Source of the DNA: a virus
Length of the DNA: 64,000 nt
IMG/VR virus record: IMGVR_UViG_3300028275_000013
Span: 24,238-88,237 of that record
Reading direction: 5' to 3' (one strand)
The notes under the pieces were generated by a model. It did not search any database. It was not told the DNA's origin and was given only the letters and a program-made list of their open reading frames with translations. Every line of letters begins with the position of its first letter. Position 1 is the stretch's first letter. Below are positions 28,971 through 37,565 of this stretch, in pieces. The translations under genes and the position numbers were made by a program.

Positions 28971-29404
28971 GTTTTGATCTTGATACTATTCAAAAAATGT
29001 GGGAGCAGGACTCCAAAATTGACATGGATAATCTTCATACGGAATCTACAAATATTCCCATCCTTCACGCAAAATATTTTGATCTATACAATACCATTTT
29101 TTTGTTGAGAAAAAAAGCAGAACAACAAAAAAGAAATATTAGACATGAAAGATATGAATACTATTCTGGGAAGGCAGATCCTGATGTTTATGTGGAAAAT
29201 CCATTTCCCAAAAAAATCAGGGATAAAGACACTATGCAAAAATATTTGGATGCCGATGAAAAATTGTCAACTGTTTGTTTGAAAATAGATTATTATGACA
29301 CTATGCTTGTTTATATTGAAAGCATTTTAAAAATGATTCAAAATAGAACATATCAAATCAAGAATGCAATTGAATTTATGAGATTTAACGCTGGACTAGG
29401 GTAA
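28967..29404 (+). CDS. uvsY: recombination mediator UvsY
   Basis: Homolog of T4 UvsY, which loads the recombinase UvsX onto gp32-coated single-stranded DNA. The 145 residues are mostly helical with charged stretches (LRKKAEQQKRNIRHERYEYY, then YYDTMLVYIESILKMI), matching the family and its length (T4: 137). It starts in the stop codon overlap of the gp3-like gene and is followed by uvsW, as in other T4-like phages. Confidence 0.93.
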   Translation: MSFDLDTIQKMWEQDSKIDMDNLHTESTNIPILHAKYFDLYNTIFLLRKKAEQQKRNIRHERYEYYSGKADPDVYVENPFPKKIRDKDTMQKYLDADEKLSTVCLKIDYYDTMLVYIESILKMIQNRTYQIKNAIEFMRFNAGLG

Positions 29405-29411
29405 ATAAATA
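29405..29411 (+). promoter_or_regulatory. late-type promoter motif for uvsW
   Basis: ATAAATA lies 22 bases before the uvsW start. T4 uvsW is itself a late gene, which fits. Confidence 0.55.
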
Positions 29412-29432
29412 TTCACAGATGAATGAATCATC

Positions 29433-30902
29433 GTGAACACAACCGATCTTATTATTTCTAAATCAAACGAAGTATTTTTAAAAATCAATACAGAACCTCA
29501 TATTGAGTATGAACTTAGAGATCACTTTAAGTTTGAGGTTCCTAATGCAAAATTTATGCCTCAGTATAGAGGTAGAAATTGGAATGGAGAAATTCATTTA
29601 TATGATATGAGATCGAAACAAATATATGTTGGTCTCTTAGATAAAATTGTAAATTTTTGCAATCAATACGGATATTCTTATAAGTTTGAAGATAACAAAT
29701 TTTACGGACAACCTTTCGAAATAAATCAAAATATTTCATATGAAGGTGTAAAAGACTATATGAAATCTATTTGTGCTCATTCTCCACGGGAGTATCAAGT
29801 AGAGGGAGTATACGATGCTCTACGACATAACCGAAAATTATTGATATCACCCACAGCCTCAGGAAAATCCTTGATGATTTATTCCCTCGTAAGGTATTAT
29901 GTAGATAAAGGACAAAAAATTCTTCTAGTTGTTCCAACGACATCTTTGGTAGAGCAGATGTACAAGGATTTCCAAGACTATGGTTGGGATGCTGATTCAT
30001 ATTGTCACCGTATTTATTCGGGTAAAGAAAAAACAAATGAATATTCTGTAACGATCACAACTTGGCAGTCTGTTTATAAACTAGAGAGATCTTTTTTTGA
30101 AGAATATAATGTAATTATAGGCGATGAAGCTCATCTTTTCAAGAGCAAATCCTTGATAGAAATTATGACCAAACTTCATCATGCAAAATATCGTTTTGGT
30201 TTTACTGGAACTCTTGATGGAACACAAACACATAAATGGGTTTTAGAGGGGTTATTTGGTCCATCTTATAAAGTTACCAAAACAGATGAATTGATGAGGC
30301 AAGGTCATTTATCACAATTAGATATTCAGTGTATTGTTTTAAAACATAATCCACAAAAATTTGAAACTTATGAAGATGAGATTCAATATTTAATTTCTCA
30401 TGAACAAAGAAATAAATTTATTACAAATCTTGCATTAGATTTAAAAGGAAATACCCTTATTTTATTTTCAAGAGTAGAAGCGCATGGAGCTATCTTATTT
30501 GAAAAGATAAATACTAATAAGCGAAATGATCGTAAAGTATTTTTTATTCATGGTGGAGTTGACGCTGAAGAAAGAGAATTGGTTAGAGAAATTACAGAAA
30601 GAGAAAATAATGCAATTATTGTTGCATCTTATGGAACTTTTTCTACCGGAATCAACATCAAAAATTTACATAATGTTATTTTTGCCTCACCAAGCAAATC
30701 AAGAATTCGTAATCTTCAAAGCATTGGACGAGTTCTTAGAAAAGGAAAAGACAAAGTAAAAGCAACACTTTATGATATCGCTGATGACTGTACATATAAC
30801 GCAAGAAAAAATTATACTCTAAATCATCTCATTGAAAGAATTAAGATCTATAATGAAGAGAATTTTAATTACGATATAATTACAATTAATTTAAAAAAAT
30901 GA
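29433..30902 (+). CDS. uvsW: recombination helicase UvsW
   Basis: Superfamily 2 helicase that unwinds R-loops and branched DNA and drives the switch from origin- to recombination-dependent replication in T4. Visible motifs are SPTASGKSLM (Walker A, near residue 142), GDEAH (Walker B, near 230), FGFTGTL, and SIGRVLRKGK (motif VI, near 428). Length 489 (T4: 503). The start is GTG at 29433. The stop overlaps the Sm-like gene by 4 bases. Confidence 0.96.
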   Translation: MNTTDLIISKSNEVFLKINTEPHIEYELRDHFKFEVPNAKFMPQYRGRNWNGEIHLYDMRSKQIYVGLLDKIVNFCNQYGYSYKFEDNKFYGQPFEINQNISYEGVKDYMKSICAHSPREYQVEGVYDALRHNRKLLISPTASGKSLMIYSLVRYYVDKGQKILLVVPTTSLVEQMYKDFQDYGWDADSYCHRIYSGKEKTNEYSVTITTWQSVYKLERSFFEEYNVIIGDEAHLFKSKSLIEIMTKLHHAKYRFGFTGTLDGTQTHKWVLEGLFGPSYKVTKTDELMRQGHLSQLDIQCIVLKHNPQKFETYEDEIQYLISHEQRNKFITNLALDLKGNTLILFSRVEAHGAILFEKINTNKRNDRKVFFIHGGVDAEERELVREITERENNAIIVASYGTFSTGINIKNLHNVIFASPSKSRIRNLQSIGRVLRKGKDKVKATLYDIADDCTYNARKNYTLNHLIERIKIYNEENFNYDIITINLKK

Positions 30903-31291
30903 TAGAAGACGATTTTTATGCAACAATAAAATTAAAAACAGGGGAAGAAATATTTGCTAAAGTTGCTGCCTCTGAAGAAGAAGATCGAACAATATTGATT
31001 ATTTCAAATCCCATTGTTTTAAGCGAAGTTACTACTAGAATGGGAGTTGTTGGATATAAAATAGAACCTTGGTTAAAAACAACAAAGGAAGATATGTTTT
31101 TAATAAATCTTGAAGATGTATTAACTCTTTCCGAATCTTCAGATATAAAAATAATAATGATGTATCAAAATTATGTACGACAATCTGATAAAAAAAGTAT
31201 AAATCAATCAAAAATCAGTCGTAAAATGGGTTATATCTCTAATGTCAATGATGCTAAAGAGATATTAGAGAAACTCTATAAAAATAGTTAA
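30899..31291 (+). CDS. Sm-like (LSm-fold) protein A
   Basis: A 130-residue protein with an Sm1-like opening (FYATIKLKTGEEIFAKV) and an Sm2-like end of the core (DMFLINLEDVLTLSE), joined by a conserved EPWL block. The same layout is seen in the genes at 44369 and 44670 (LKSGEDIIADI; PWILLT; WVITLVDP). Sm-like proteins of putative cyanophage origin have been described structurally. Members of the fold bind RNA as rings. Here it lies between uvsW and the late sigma gene, suggesting a regulatory role, which is inference. Confidence 0.65.
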   Translation: MIEDDFYATIKLKTGEEIFAKVAASEEEDRTILIISNPIVLSEVTTRMGVVGYKIEPWLKTTKEDMFLINLEDVLTLSESSDIKIIMMYQNYVRQSDKKSINQSKISRKMGYISNVNDAKEILEKLYKNS

Positions 31292-31342
31292 AGCTTATCT
31301 TATCAACCTCCACAAAGGTAATTGTATCAACTTTTGAATACC

Positions 31343-31371
31343 TTGTCAAGCATTTGTATAAGTGGTATAAT
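31343..31371 (+). promoter_or_regulatory. sigma70-type promoter for gp55
   Basis: TTGTCA (31343-31348), a 17-base spacer, and a perfect TATAAT (31366-31371). The predicted start of transcription is about 31378, upstream of gp55. It lies in the only gap of this gene block, so it probably drives gp55, gp47 and gp46 as an early or middle unit. Confidence 0.85.
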
Positions 31372-31414
31372 CTATACATAATAATGATAAAAACTTATGA
31401 TTACCACAGCAGTC

Positions 31415-31936
31415 ATGGCCAAAAGAAAAAGGTCAGAGCATTATGTCAATAATAAAGAGTTCCTTGCTGCTATCATCAAATATCGTGAAGATGTTGAAAT
31501 AACTTTTATTAAAAAGTTTGGCAGAGAATTAACGAAAGAAGACCGTGCAAAGACTTGGGATACAAAACCTCCTATTCCCCGCTACATTGGAGAGTGTTTC
31601 TTAAAGATTGCGAATCACCTTTCCTTTAAACCAAACTTCGTGAACTACATGTTCAAGGAAGATATGATTTCTGATGGTATTGAAAATTGTGTTCAGTACA
31701 TTCACAATTTCAATCCGGAGAAGTCACAAAATCCTTTCGCATACTTCACTCAAATCATTCACTACGCTTTCCTTCGTCGCATCCAAAGAGAAAAGCGTCA
31801 ATTGGAAATCAAAAATAAAATCCTTGAAAGGTCTGGATTTTCGGAAGTCTTCACAGACGACAACACTATTGACGGCGGGAACTATTCCGATTATAATTCT
31901 ATCAAGGACGGAGTTCACAGCAAACTGCGGTATTGA
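31415..31936 (+). CDS. 55: late-transcription sigma factor gp55
   Basis: Divergent sigma factor that directs host RNA polymerase to late promoters. The core (KPPIPRYIGECFLKIANHLS, then MISDGIENCVQYIHNFNPEK, then NPFAYFTQIIHYAFLRRIQR) matches sigma region 2 and T4 gp55. I prefer the ATG at 31415 (MAKRKRSEHYVNNKEF, 173 residues; T4: 185). An in-frame ATG at 31397 would add 6 residues. Neither has a clear ribosome site. The many ATAAATA motifs in the window are its expected targets. gp47 starts at the base after its stop. Confidence 0.95.
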   Translation: MAKRKRSEHYVNNKEFLAAIIKYREDVEITFIKKFGRELTKEDRAKTWDTKPPIPRYIGECFLKIANHLSFKPNFVNYMFKEDMISDGIENCVQYIHNFNPEKSQNPFAYFTQIIHYAFLRRIQREKRQLEIKNKILERSGFSEVFTDDNTIDGGNYSDYNSIKDGVHSKLRY

Positions 31937-32977
31937 ATGAAAGTAGCAATTATTACAGACCAACATTTTGGTGCGAGAAAGAATTCCAAACTCTTTCATG
32001 ATTATTTTCTAAATTTCTACGACAATGTATTTTTCCCTACACTCGAAGAGCAAGGGATTACTACTGTTGTAGATATGGGAGATACTTTTGATAGTCGTAA
32101 GGGAATTGATTTCTCTGCTTTATCTTGGGCAAAAAATAATTACTATGACCGTCTTCAAGAAATGGGTGTAAGGGTCCATACAATTGTAGGAAATCATACG
32201 GCTTATTATAAGAACACTAATAATGTAAATGCAGTTGATTTACTTTTGCGTGAGTATGATAATGTGACGGTATATTCGGAACCAACTGAAGTTATTCTCG
32301 ATAATCTCCGAACACTTTTTATACCCTGGATTAATCAAGAAAATGAGGAAAGTACTCTCAAACTTATTAAAAAGACAACTTGCCCGTGCGCGATGGGGCA
32401 CCTTGAACTCCAGGGATTTAGAGTTAATAAGCAAATCGTCATGGAGCACGGTCTGGAGGGCAAACTATTTGATAAGTTCACTAGAGTCTACTCGGGACAC
32501 TATCACACTAGATCGAATGATGGAACGGTCTTTTACTTAGGAAATCCCTATGAGATCTACTGGACTGATGTTGGTGATACTCGTGGATTCACTATTTTTG
32601 ATACTGAAACGATAACTCACGAGCATGTAAACAATCCTTATAAGATGTTCCATAACATTTATTATGAGGACACTAACTATCAAACATTTGATACTCGTGA
32701 GTACGAAAACAAGATCGTAAAGGTTGTTGTTCGTAAAAAGTCTGACACTAAAAAGTTTGAAAAGTTTATTGATAAACTTTATTCTTCCAACATTGCAGAA
32801 CTCAAAATCATTGAGAATTTTGACATTCAAGAACATGAAGAGTTTGAAGCATTTGAAAGCGAAGACACTATTTCTATCCTGAATAGATATATTGAGGAGG
32901 CAGAAATTAGTCTTGATAAATCAGTCATTCAAAAAATGATGCAAGAAATTTATCAAGAGGCATGTGAATTAGTTTAA
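31937..32977 (+). CDS. 47: recombination endonuclease subunit gp47
   Basis: Mre11-type nuclease of the gp46/gp47 complex that resects DNA ends. Metallophosphoesterase motifs are TDQHFGARKNS (residues 7-17), MGDTFDSR, GNHTAYYKN, and GHYHTRS near residue 192. Length 346 (T4: 339). It abuts gp55 without a gap and is followed by a small gene and gp46. Confidence 0.97.
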   Translation: MKVAIITDQHFGARKNSKLFHDYFLNFYDNVFFPTLEEQGITTVVDMGDTFDSRKGIDFSALSWAKNNYYDRLQEMGVRVHTIVGNHTAYYKNTNNVNAVDLLLREYDNVTVYSEPTEVILDNLRTLFIPWINQENEESTLKLIKKTTCPCAMGHLELQGFRVNKQIVMEHGLEGKLFDKFTRVYSGHYHTRSNDGTVFYLGNPYEIYWTDVGDTRGFTIFDTETITHEHVNNPYKMFHNIYYEDTNYQTFDTREYENKIVKVVVRKKSDTKKFEKFIDKLYSSNIAELKIIENFDIQEHEEFEAFESEDTISILNRYIEEAEISLDKSVIQKMMQEIYQEACELV

Positions 32978-33250
32978 ATGTTTATTCTAACAATCAATGG
33001 CAGAGAAACTGAAGGAGCATATTCCGTAATTGATGATGAGGGAGAACATATTTTGTATCTTTTTCAGGAAGAGGATGATGCTGTTCGGTATGCTATGATG
33101 TTAGAAGAAGAAGGATATCCAGAAATGCATGTAATTGAAATTGAAGATGAAGTAATGATAAAAACTTGTGAACTGCATGGGTATCAATATGCAGTGATTA
33201 CTCCAAATGACATTGTAATTCCTCCAAACACTGATCATGATTTTATTTAA
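32978..33250 (+). CDS. conserved small acidic protein between gp47 and gp46
   Basis: A 90-residue acidic protein that starts one base after the gp47 stop and overlaps gp46 by 14 bases. It reads as one small alpha/beta domain (GAYSVIDDEGEHILYLFQEE, then YPEMHVIEIEDEVMIKTCEL). The tight placement suggests co-expression with the SbcCD-like nuclease complex. A small insert at this point is common in marine T4-like phages. Function unknown. Confidence 0.7.
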   Translation: MFILTINGRETEGAYSVIDDEGEHILYLFQEEDDAVRYAMMLEEEGYPEMHVIEIEDEVMIKTCELHGYQYAVITPNDIVIPPNTDHDFI

Positions 33251-34949
33251 AACTATTCGTTGGAAAAACTTTTTAAGCACTGGCAATCAGTACACTGAAG
33301 TTGATTTTACAAAAAATAAAACTAATCTCATTGTCGGTACAAATGGAGCAGGAAAAAGTACTGTTCTGGATGCACTTACATTTGCTTTGTTTGGAAAACC
33401 ATTTCGTAAGATTAATAAACCTCAACTTATTAACTCTGTAAATGAAAAGGACTGTAGAGTTGAAGTAGAGTTTTCGATTGGAAATGCTGATTGGAAAGTT
33501 GTAAGGGGAATTAAACCTGCACTTTTTGAGATTTGGAGAAATGATACTTCTTTGGATCAATCTGCCGCTGCTTTAGATCAGCAGAAGTGGTTGGAGCAAA
33601 ATGTTCTTAAAATGAACTACAAGTCCTTCACTCAGATTGTAATTCTGGGTTCTAGTACTTTTGTTCCTTTTATGCAACTCTCTGCTGCACATCGTAGAGA
33701 AGTCATTGAGGATTTGCTTGATATCAAGATTTTTTCTTCAATGAATATGGTTATCAAAGAAAAGATTCGTCAAACAAAAGAAGAAATCAAAGTTTATGAA
33801 CTGAAGAAAGAATCTCTTCTTGATAAAGTCAAAATGCAACAGGAGTTCATTGAAGAACTTGAGAATCGCGGAAAAGAAAGTATTGATAATAGTAATCGGA
33901 AAATTTCCGATTTGGATAAAGAAATCCAACAATATATGAATGAGAATAGTACTTTAGAAGAACCTCTTTATGAGTATATTCGAGAGCAAGATAAGTTGGT
34001 TGGATATGCAGAAAAACTACGCAAACTTGGAAACTTAAAGGGTAAGATTTCTCAAAAAGTATCTACCATTACTAAAGAGCATAAGTTCTTTACAGAGAAT
34101 ACGGTATGCCCCACCTGCACACAGTCTATCGAAGAGATCTTCAGAATAAATAGAATTAACGACGCTCAAAATAAAGCAAAAGAGTTGCAATCTGGTTATA
34201 AAGAACTAGAGGAGGCAATTAAAGAGGAAGAAGAGCGAGAGCGTCAATTCAATACTCTGTCGAAGGAGATTTCAAAATTAACGAATGGCATTTCTCAAAA
34301 CAATATTAAGATTAACGGATTACAAAGACAAATCCGAAATCTTGAAAAAGAAATTCAAGTTCTTACCGAGAACCTTGCAAACCGAAATTCTGAACATGAG
34401 AAGTTAGAATCCTTCAAAGACAACTTAAAAATTACATACGACGAACTCGCTTCTAAAAAAGACACAATCAACTATTACGATTTTTCGTATAGTTTGCTCA
34501 AAGACGGTGGAGTAAAATCCAAAATTATTAAGAAGTATTTGCCACTCATCAATCAGCAGGTCAATCGTTATCTGCAAATGATGGACTTCTATATTAACTT
34601 TACTCTTGATGAGGAGTTTAACGAAACCGTCCAGTCACCCATTCACGAAGATTTCTCCTATGCTTCTTTTAGTGAAGGAGAAAAACAAAGAATCGACCTA
34701 GCACTTCTTTTTACTTGGAGAGAAGTTGCAAGAATGAAGAACTCGGTGAATACTAATCTAATGATTCTTGATGAAATTTTTGATAGTTCTTTGGATTCCA
34801 CTGGAACCGAAGAGTTTCTTAAAATCATTCGTTATGTAATTAAAGACGCAAACATTTTTGTTATCTCTCATAAGACAGGTCTTGAGGACAGATTTGAAAG
34901 TGTCATAAAGTTTGAAAAAGTAAAAGGTTTTTCGCATATGGTGGTCTGA
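33237..34949 (+). CDS. 46: recombination endonuclease subunit gp46
   Basis: Rad50/SbcC-type ATPase partner of gp47. Walker A is GTNGAGKST near residue 34. A coiled-coil region (residues 175-400) carries a zinc-hook-like CPTC near residue 292. The C-terminal part has the signature FSEGEKQRIDLALLF (near 478) and Walker B LMILDEIFDSS. Length 570 (T4: 560). The opening FKTIRWKNFLSTGNQ is standard. It starts inside the end of the 90-residue gene. Confidence 0.97.
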   Translation: MILFKTIRWKNFLSTGNQYTEVDFTKNKTNLIVGTNGAGKSTVLDALTFALFGKPFRKINKPQLINSVNEKDCRVEVEFSIGNADWKVVRGIKPALFEIWRNDTSLDQSAAALDQQKWLEQNVLKMNYKSFTQIVILGSSTFVPFMQLSAAHRREVIEDLLDIKIFSSMNMVIKEKIRQTKEEIKVYELKKESLLDKVKMQQEFIEELENRGKESIDNSNRKISDLDKEIQQYMNENSTLEEPLYEYIREQDKLVGYAEKLRKLGNLKGKISQKVSTITKEHKFFTENTVCPTCTQSIEEIFRINRINDAQNKAKELQSGYKELEEAIKEEEERERQFNTLSKEISKLTNGISQNNIKINGLQRQIRNLEKEIQVLTENLANRNSEHEKLESFKDNLKITYDELASKKDTINYYDFSYSLLKDGGVKSKIIKKYLPLINQQVNRYLQMMDFYINFTLDEEFNETVQSPIHEDFSYASFSEGEKQRIDLALLFTWREVARMKNSVNTNLMILDEIFDSSLDSTGTEEFLKIIRYVIKDANIFVISHKTGLEDRFESVIKFEKVKGFSHMVV

Positions 34950-34963
34950 TCCACTTAATAACA

Positions 34964-35185
34964 ATGCAAGTCCCAAACTGGAAACACCATTCAAAGAAAG
35001 AACAGAAACGAAAACTTAAACCGCAAGCACTGAGGCAAGCAAAAGCACGACTCGCCCAGTTCAAAAAGCGTCACATGGGTCGCCCAAAAGGCGACCTTTC
35101 GTTTTATGATGGTCTCATACGAAACAAACCTCATGGCAGTCTCTCACGAAATCAAATCTCAACTTGCCAAACTTCTTGCTACTGA
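34964..35185 (+). CDS. possible small basic protein overlapping a terminator
   Basis: A 73-codon frame with a basic, helical N-terminal part (KHHSKKEQKRKLKPQALRQ, then LAQFKKRHMGRPKG) that looks protein-like. Codons 39-45 lie in a perfect terminator stem, and the last third overlaps the start of the VWA gene. Either a short basic protein is encoded or the frame is chance. No ribosome site is clear. Confidence 0.35.
   Translation: MQVPNWKHHSKKEQKRKLKPQALRQAKARLAQFKKRHMGRPKGDLSFYDGLIRNKPHGSLSRNQISTCQTSCY
35077..35105 (+). terminator. intrinsic terminator before the VWA gene
   Basis: Stem GGTCGCC (35078-35084) / GGCGACC (35090-35096) with a CAAAA-type loop, followed by TTTCGTTTT. It closes the gp55-gp47-gp46 unit. 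Confidence 0.75.
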
Positions 35186-37319
35186 AGACCTTGTGGTGGA
35201 ACACAAGAAGGTTCCTACTGCTTGTTTCAATGTTCATACTCGTGTTCTGACTCTGCCTTTGTGGGAAAAGGCAAGTAACCTTGTATATGACCTTCTGGTT
35301 GGTCATGAGGTGGGTCACGCACTCTTTACTCCTGATGAGGATTGGAGCGAAACTGCAAAAGTTCCTCAGCAGTTTGTGAATGTGGTTGAGGATGCTCGCA
35401 TTGAAAAACTGATGAAGCGTAAGTATGCTGGTCTTGCTAAGACTTTCTTTAATGGATATAAGGAACTGAACGAAGAAGATTTCTTTCAACTCAAAGAAGA
35501 AGATATTTCTACTTTTAATCTTGCTGACCGCGCTAACCTTTATTTTAAAGTTGGCAACTTTTTGACTCTTGATTTTACTCCAGAGGAAAAAGAAATCATT
35601 AATATCATTGATGCTTGTGAAAGTTTTGCAGATACACTGATTGCTGCTGAAGAACTTTATAATTATTGTAAAAAAGAAAAGGAACAACAGCAGAAGGTTG
35701 CTGACTTTGATTCTCACGAAACTCAAGGAAATTCACAGTCTCCTGCAAGTGATTTTGTGGAGACTAATGACTCCTCTTCTGAGCAAGAAGGTGAGAGTGA
35801 TAACTCCTCTGAAAAAGAGTCTTCAGAGTCCTATGGTGGCACTGCTCAAGGTGATGAAACTCCCGTAAAATCTTCTGGGGAAAAAGAAGAACCTGAAGTT
35901 CGCACTGCAGAGTCTTTGGAAGATAAGATTCGTGACCTTGTGGGTAACGATGGATATGAAAATGTTTATATTGAGGTTCCTCAAGTAAATCTTGATACTG
36001 TTATTGGTAAGAACTCTGAAGTTCATAAAGATATTGATGATTCTTTTGCTCATCAACAAAAAATCCATAATGAACATGCGGAAAGACAAAGTTATACTCC
36101 TACAAATCTCTATAAAGAATCTGATCTTGACTTTAAAAAGTTTAAATCTTCTGCTCAAAAAGAAGTCAACTACTTGGTAAAAGAATTTGAATGTCGTAAG
36201 GCTGCAGATCAGTATGCTCGTGCATCAACTGCTCGCACTGGTGTTCTCGATACATCTCGTCTTCATACTTACAAGTACAATGAAGACTTGTTCAAGAAAG
36301 TATCTGTGATTCCTGATGGCAAGAATCATGGTCTTGTATTTGTTTTGGACTGGAGTGGTTCTATGTGTGATGTGATGCTTGATACATGTAAGCAACTCTT
36401 CAATCTTGTTTGGTTCTGTAAGAAAGTATCCATTCCTTTTGAGGTTTATGCTTTTACTAGTGAGTGGCGTCGTGGTGAGTATGATTATGAAAATGATCGT
36501 TATCTTGCTGCAGACCGCACTCCACATTACCAAAAGAAAGATGGTCTTCTGGTTGTAGATGAAACTTTCTCCATGATGAATATTCTCACTAGTAAAGTTT
36601 CTGGTAGTGTTCTTGAGCATCAAATGTTGAATATTTGGCGTCTTGCTTATTGTTTTGGTAGGACTTATAGTTCTCCCTATACTTATCCAAATCGTCTTTC
36701 TCTCTCAGGAACTCCTTTGAATGAATCTCTGATTACTCTTCATCAGATTCTTCCTAAGTTCCAAAAGGAAAACAAACTTCAAAAAGTTCAATGTATTGTT
36801 CTTACTGATGGTGAAGCAAATCAACTTGTCCACCACAAAGAAGTTAAACGCCAGTGGGAAAAGAAACCATTTCTTGGAACTGGGTATATTAATCCACATA
36901 CGACATTCCTTCGTGATCGTAAACTTGGAACTACCTATAAGATTGGATATGGTTATCATGAATTTACTGATGTTCTTCTTAGGAACCTGAAAGATAAGTT
37001 TACTTCCATGAACTTTATTGGTATTCGTGTTCTTGAAAGTCGCAACTTCAGTCGCTTTGTTCAAATGTATCATTCTCAACTTGAAAAAGAATATGAGAAA
37101 ATTCAAAATGATTGGAAGAAACTGAAGAGTTTCACAATTACAAAGTCTGGATATGATGCGTACTTTGGAATGTCTGCAACTGCACTTTCTCAAGAAACTG
37201 AGTTTGAAGTTTCCGAAGATGCAACTAAATCCCAAATTAAATCTGCGTTCGTTAAGTCCCTTAAGACTAAAAAACTAAATAAAAAAGTTCTTGGTGAGTT
37301 CATTTCTTTAGTTGCATGA
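35106..37319 (+). CDS. metallopeptidase-like plus VWA-domain protein (CobT-like partner)
   Basis: This 737-residue protein has a zincin-type helix near residues 66-72 (GHEVGHALF) with a downstream acidic helix (NVVEDARIEKLMKRKY) that would supply the third ligand. A Ser/Glu-rich linker spans residues 205-270. A von Willebrand A domain has the metal-site motif DWSGSM near residue 415 and TDGE near 567. Cyanophages often carry this gene beside the CobS-type AAA ATPase, and the pair resembles the MoxR/VWA and CobS/CobT systems. A metal-chelatase or protein-remodelling role is inferred. The start could also be at 35109 or 35133. Confidence 0.8.
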   Translation: MMVSYETNLMAVSHEIKSQLAKLLATEDLVVEHKKVPTACFNVHTRVLTLPLWEKASNLVYDLLVGHEVGHALFTPDEDWSETAKVPQQFVNVVEDARIEKLMKRKYAGLAKTFFNGYKELNEEDFFQLKEEDISTFNLADRANLYFKVGNFLTLDFTPEEKEIINIIDACESFADTLIAAEELYNYCKKEKEQQQKVADFDSHETQGNSQSPASDFVETNDSSSEQEGESDNSSEKESSESYGGTAQGDETPVKSSGEKEEPEVRTAESLEDKIRDLVGNDGYENVYIEVPQVNLDTVIGKNSEVHKDIDDSFAHQQKIHNEHAERQSYTPTNLYKESDLDFKKFKSSAQKEVNYLVKEFECRKAADQYARASTARTGVLDTSRLHTYKYNEDLFKKVSVIPDGKNHGLVFVLDWSGSMCDVMLDTCKQLFNLVWFCKKVSIPFEVYAFTSEWRRGEYDYENDRYLAADRTPHYQKKDGLLVVDETFSMMNILTSKVSGSVLEHQMLNIWRLAYCFGRTYSSPYTYPNRLSLSGTPLNESLITLHQILPKFQKENKLQKVQCIVLTDGEANQLVHHKEVKRQWEKKPFLGTGYINPHTTFLRDRKLGTTYKIGYGYHEFTDVLLRNLKDKFTSMNFIGIRVLESRNFSRFVQMYHSQLEKEYEKIQNDWKKLKSFTITKSGYDAYFGMSATALSQETEFEVSEDATKSQIKSAFVKSLKTKKLNKKVLGEFISLVA

Positions 37320-37501
37320 AACAAAAATTTCCATTCGAACATGTGGTAGAATACAATACAAAAGAAGTATGGATTAAATGTAATAGCAGTACAACTGCTA
37401 TGGGCATTGACTCTTTAGTAAATAAGTACTATCCAGGATATACAGGTCATATTGCAAGTGAAGAGTACCTAAGAGAACTCAAGAACCAGTTGGCAAACTG
37501 A
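37316..37501 (+). CDS. small hypothetical protein
   Basis: A 61-residue protein starting in a 4-base overlap with the VWA gene and ending just before a terminator, so it is the last gene of that unit. It shows a compact alpha/beta pattern (FEHVVEYNTKEVWIKCNSST) with no known motif. The coupled start supports a real gene. Confidence 0.65.
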   Translation: MKQKFPFEHVVEYNTKEVWIKCNSSTTAMGIDSLVNKYYPGYTGHIASEEYLRELKNQLAN

Positions 37502-37506
37502 CCACC

Positions 37507-37530
37507 GAGGTCCCAGGAGGACCTCTTTTT
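37507..37530 (+). terminator. intrinsic terminator before cobS
   Basis: Stem GAGGTCC / GGACCTC with a 5-base loop and a run of five T. A TATAAT (37535-37540) follows at once and may be a -10 for cobS, though I see no good -35. Confidence 0.85.
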
Positions 37531-37565
37531 GCTCTATAATGACTAGGTTGAAACAAAGCAAACTA

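Noticed and set aside
35115-35726. Antisense frame of 203 codons over the VWA/peptidase gene
   Set aside because: It is Phe/Leu/Ile-rich, as expected from the complement of Lys/Glu codons, and opposes a strongly supported coding frame.
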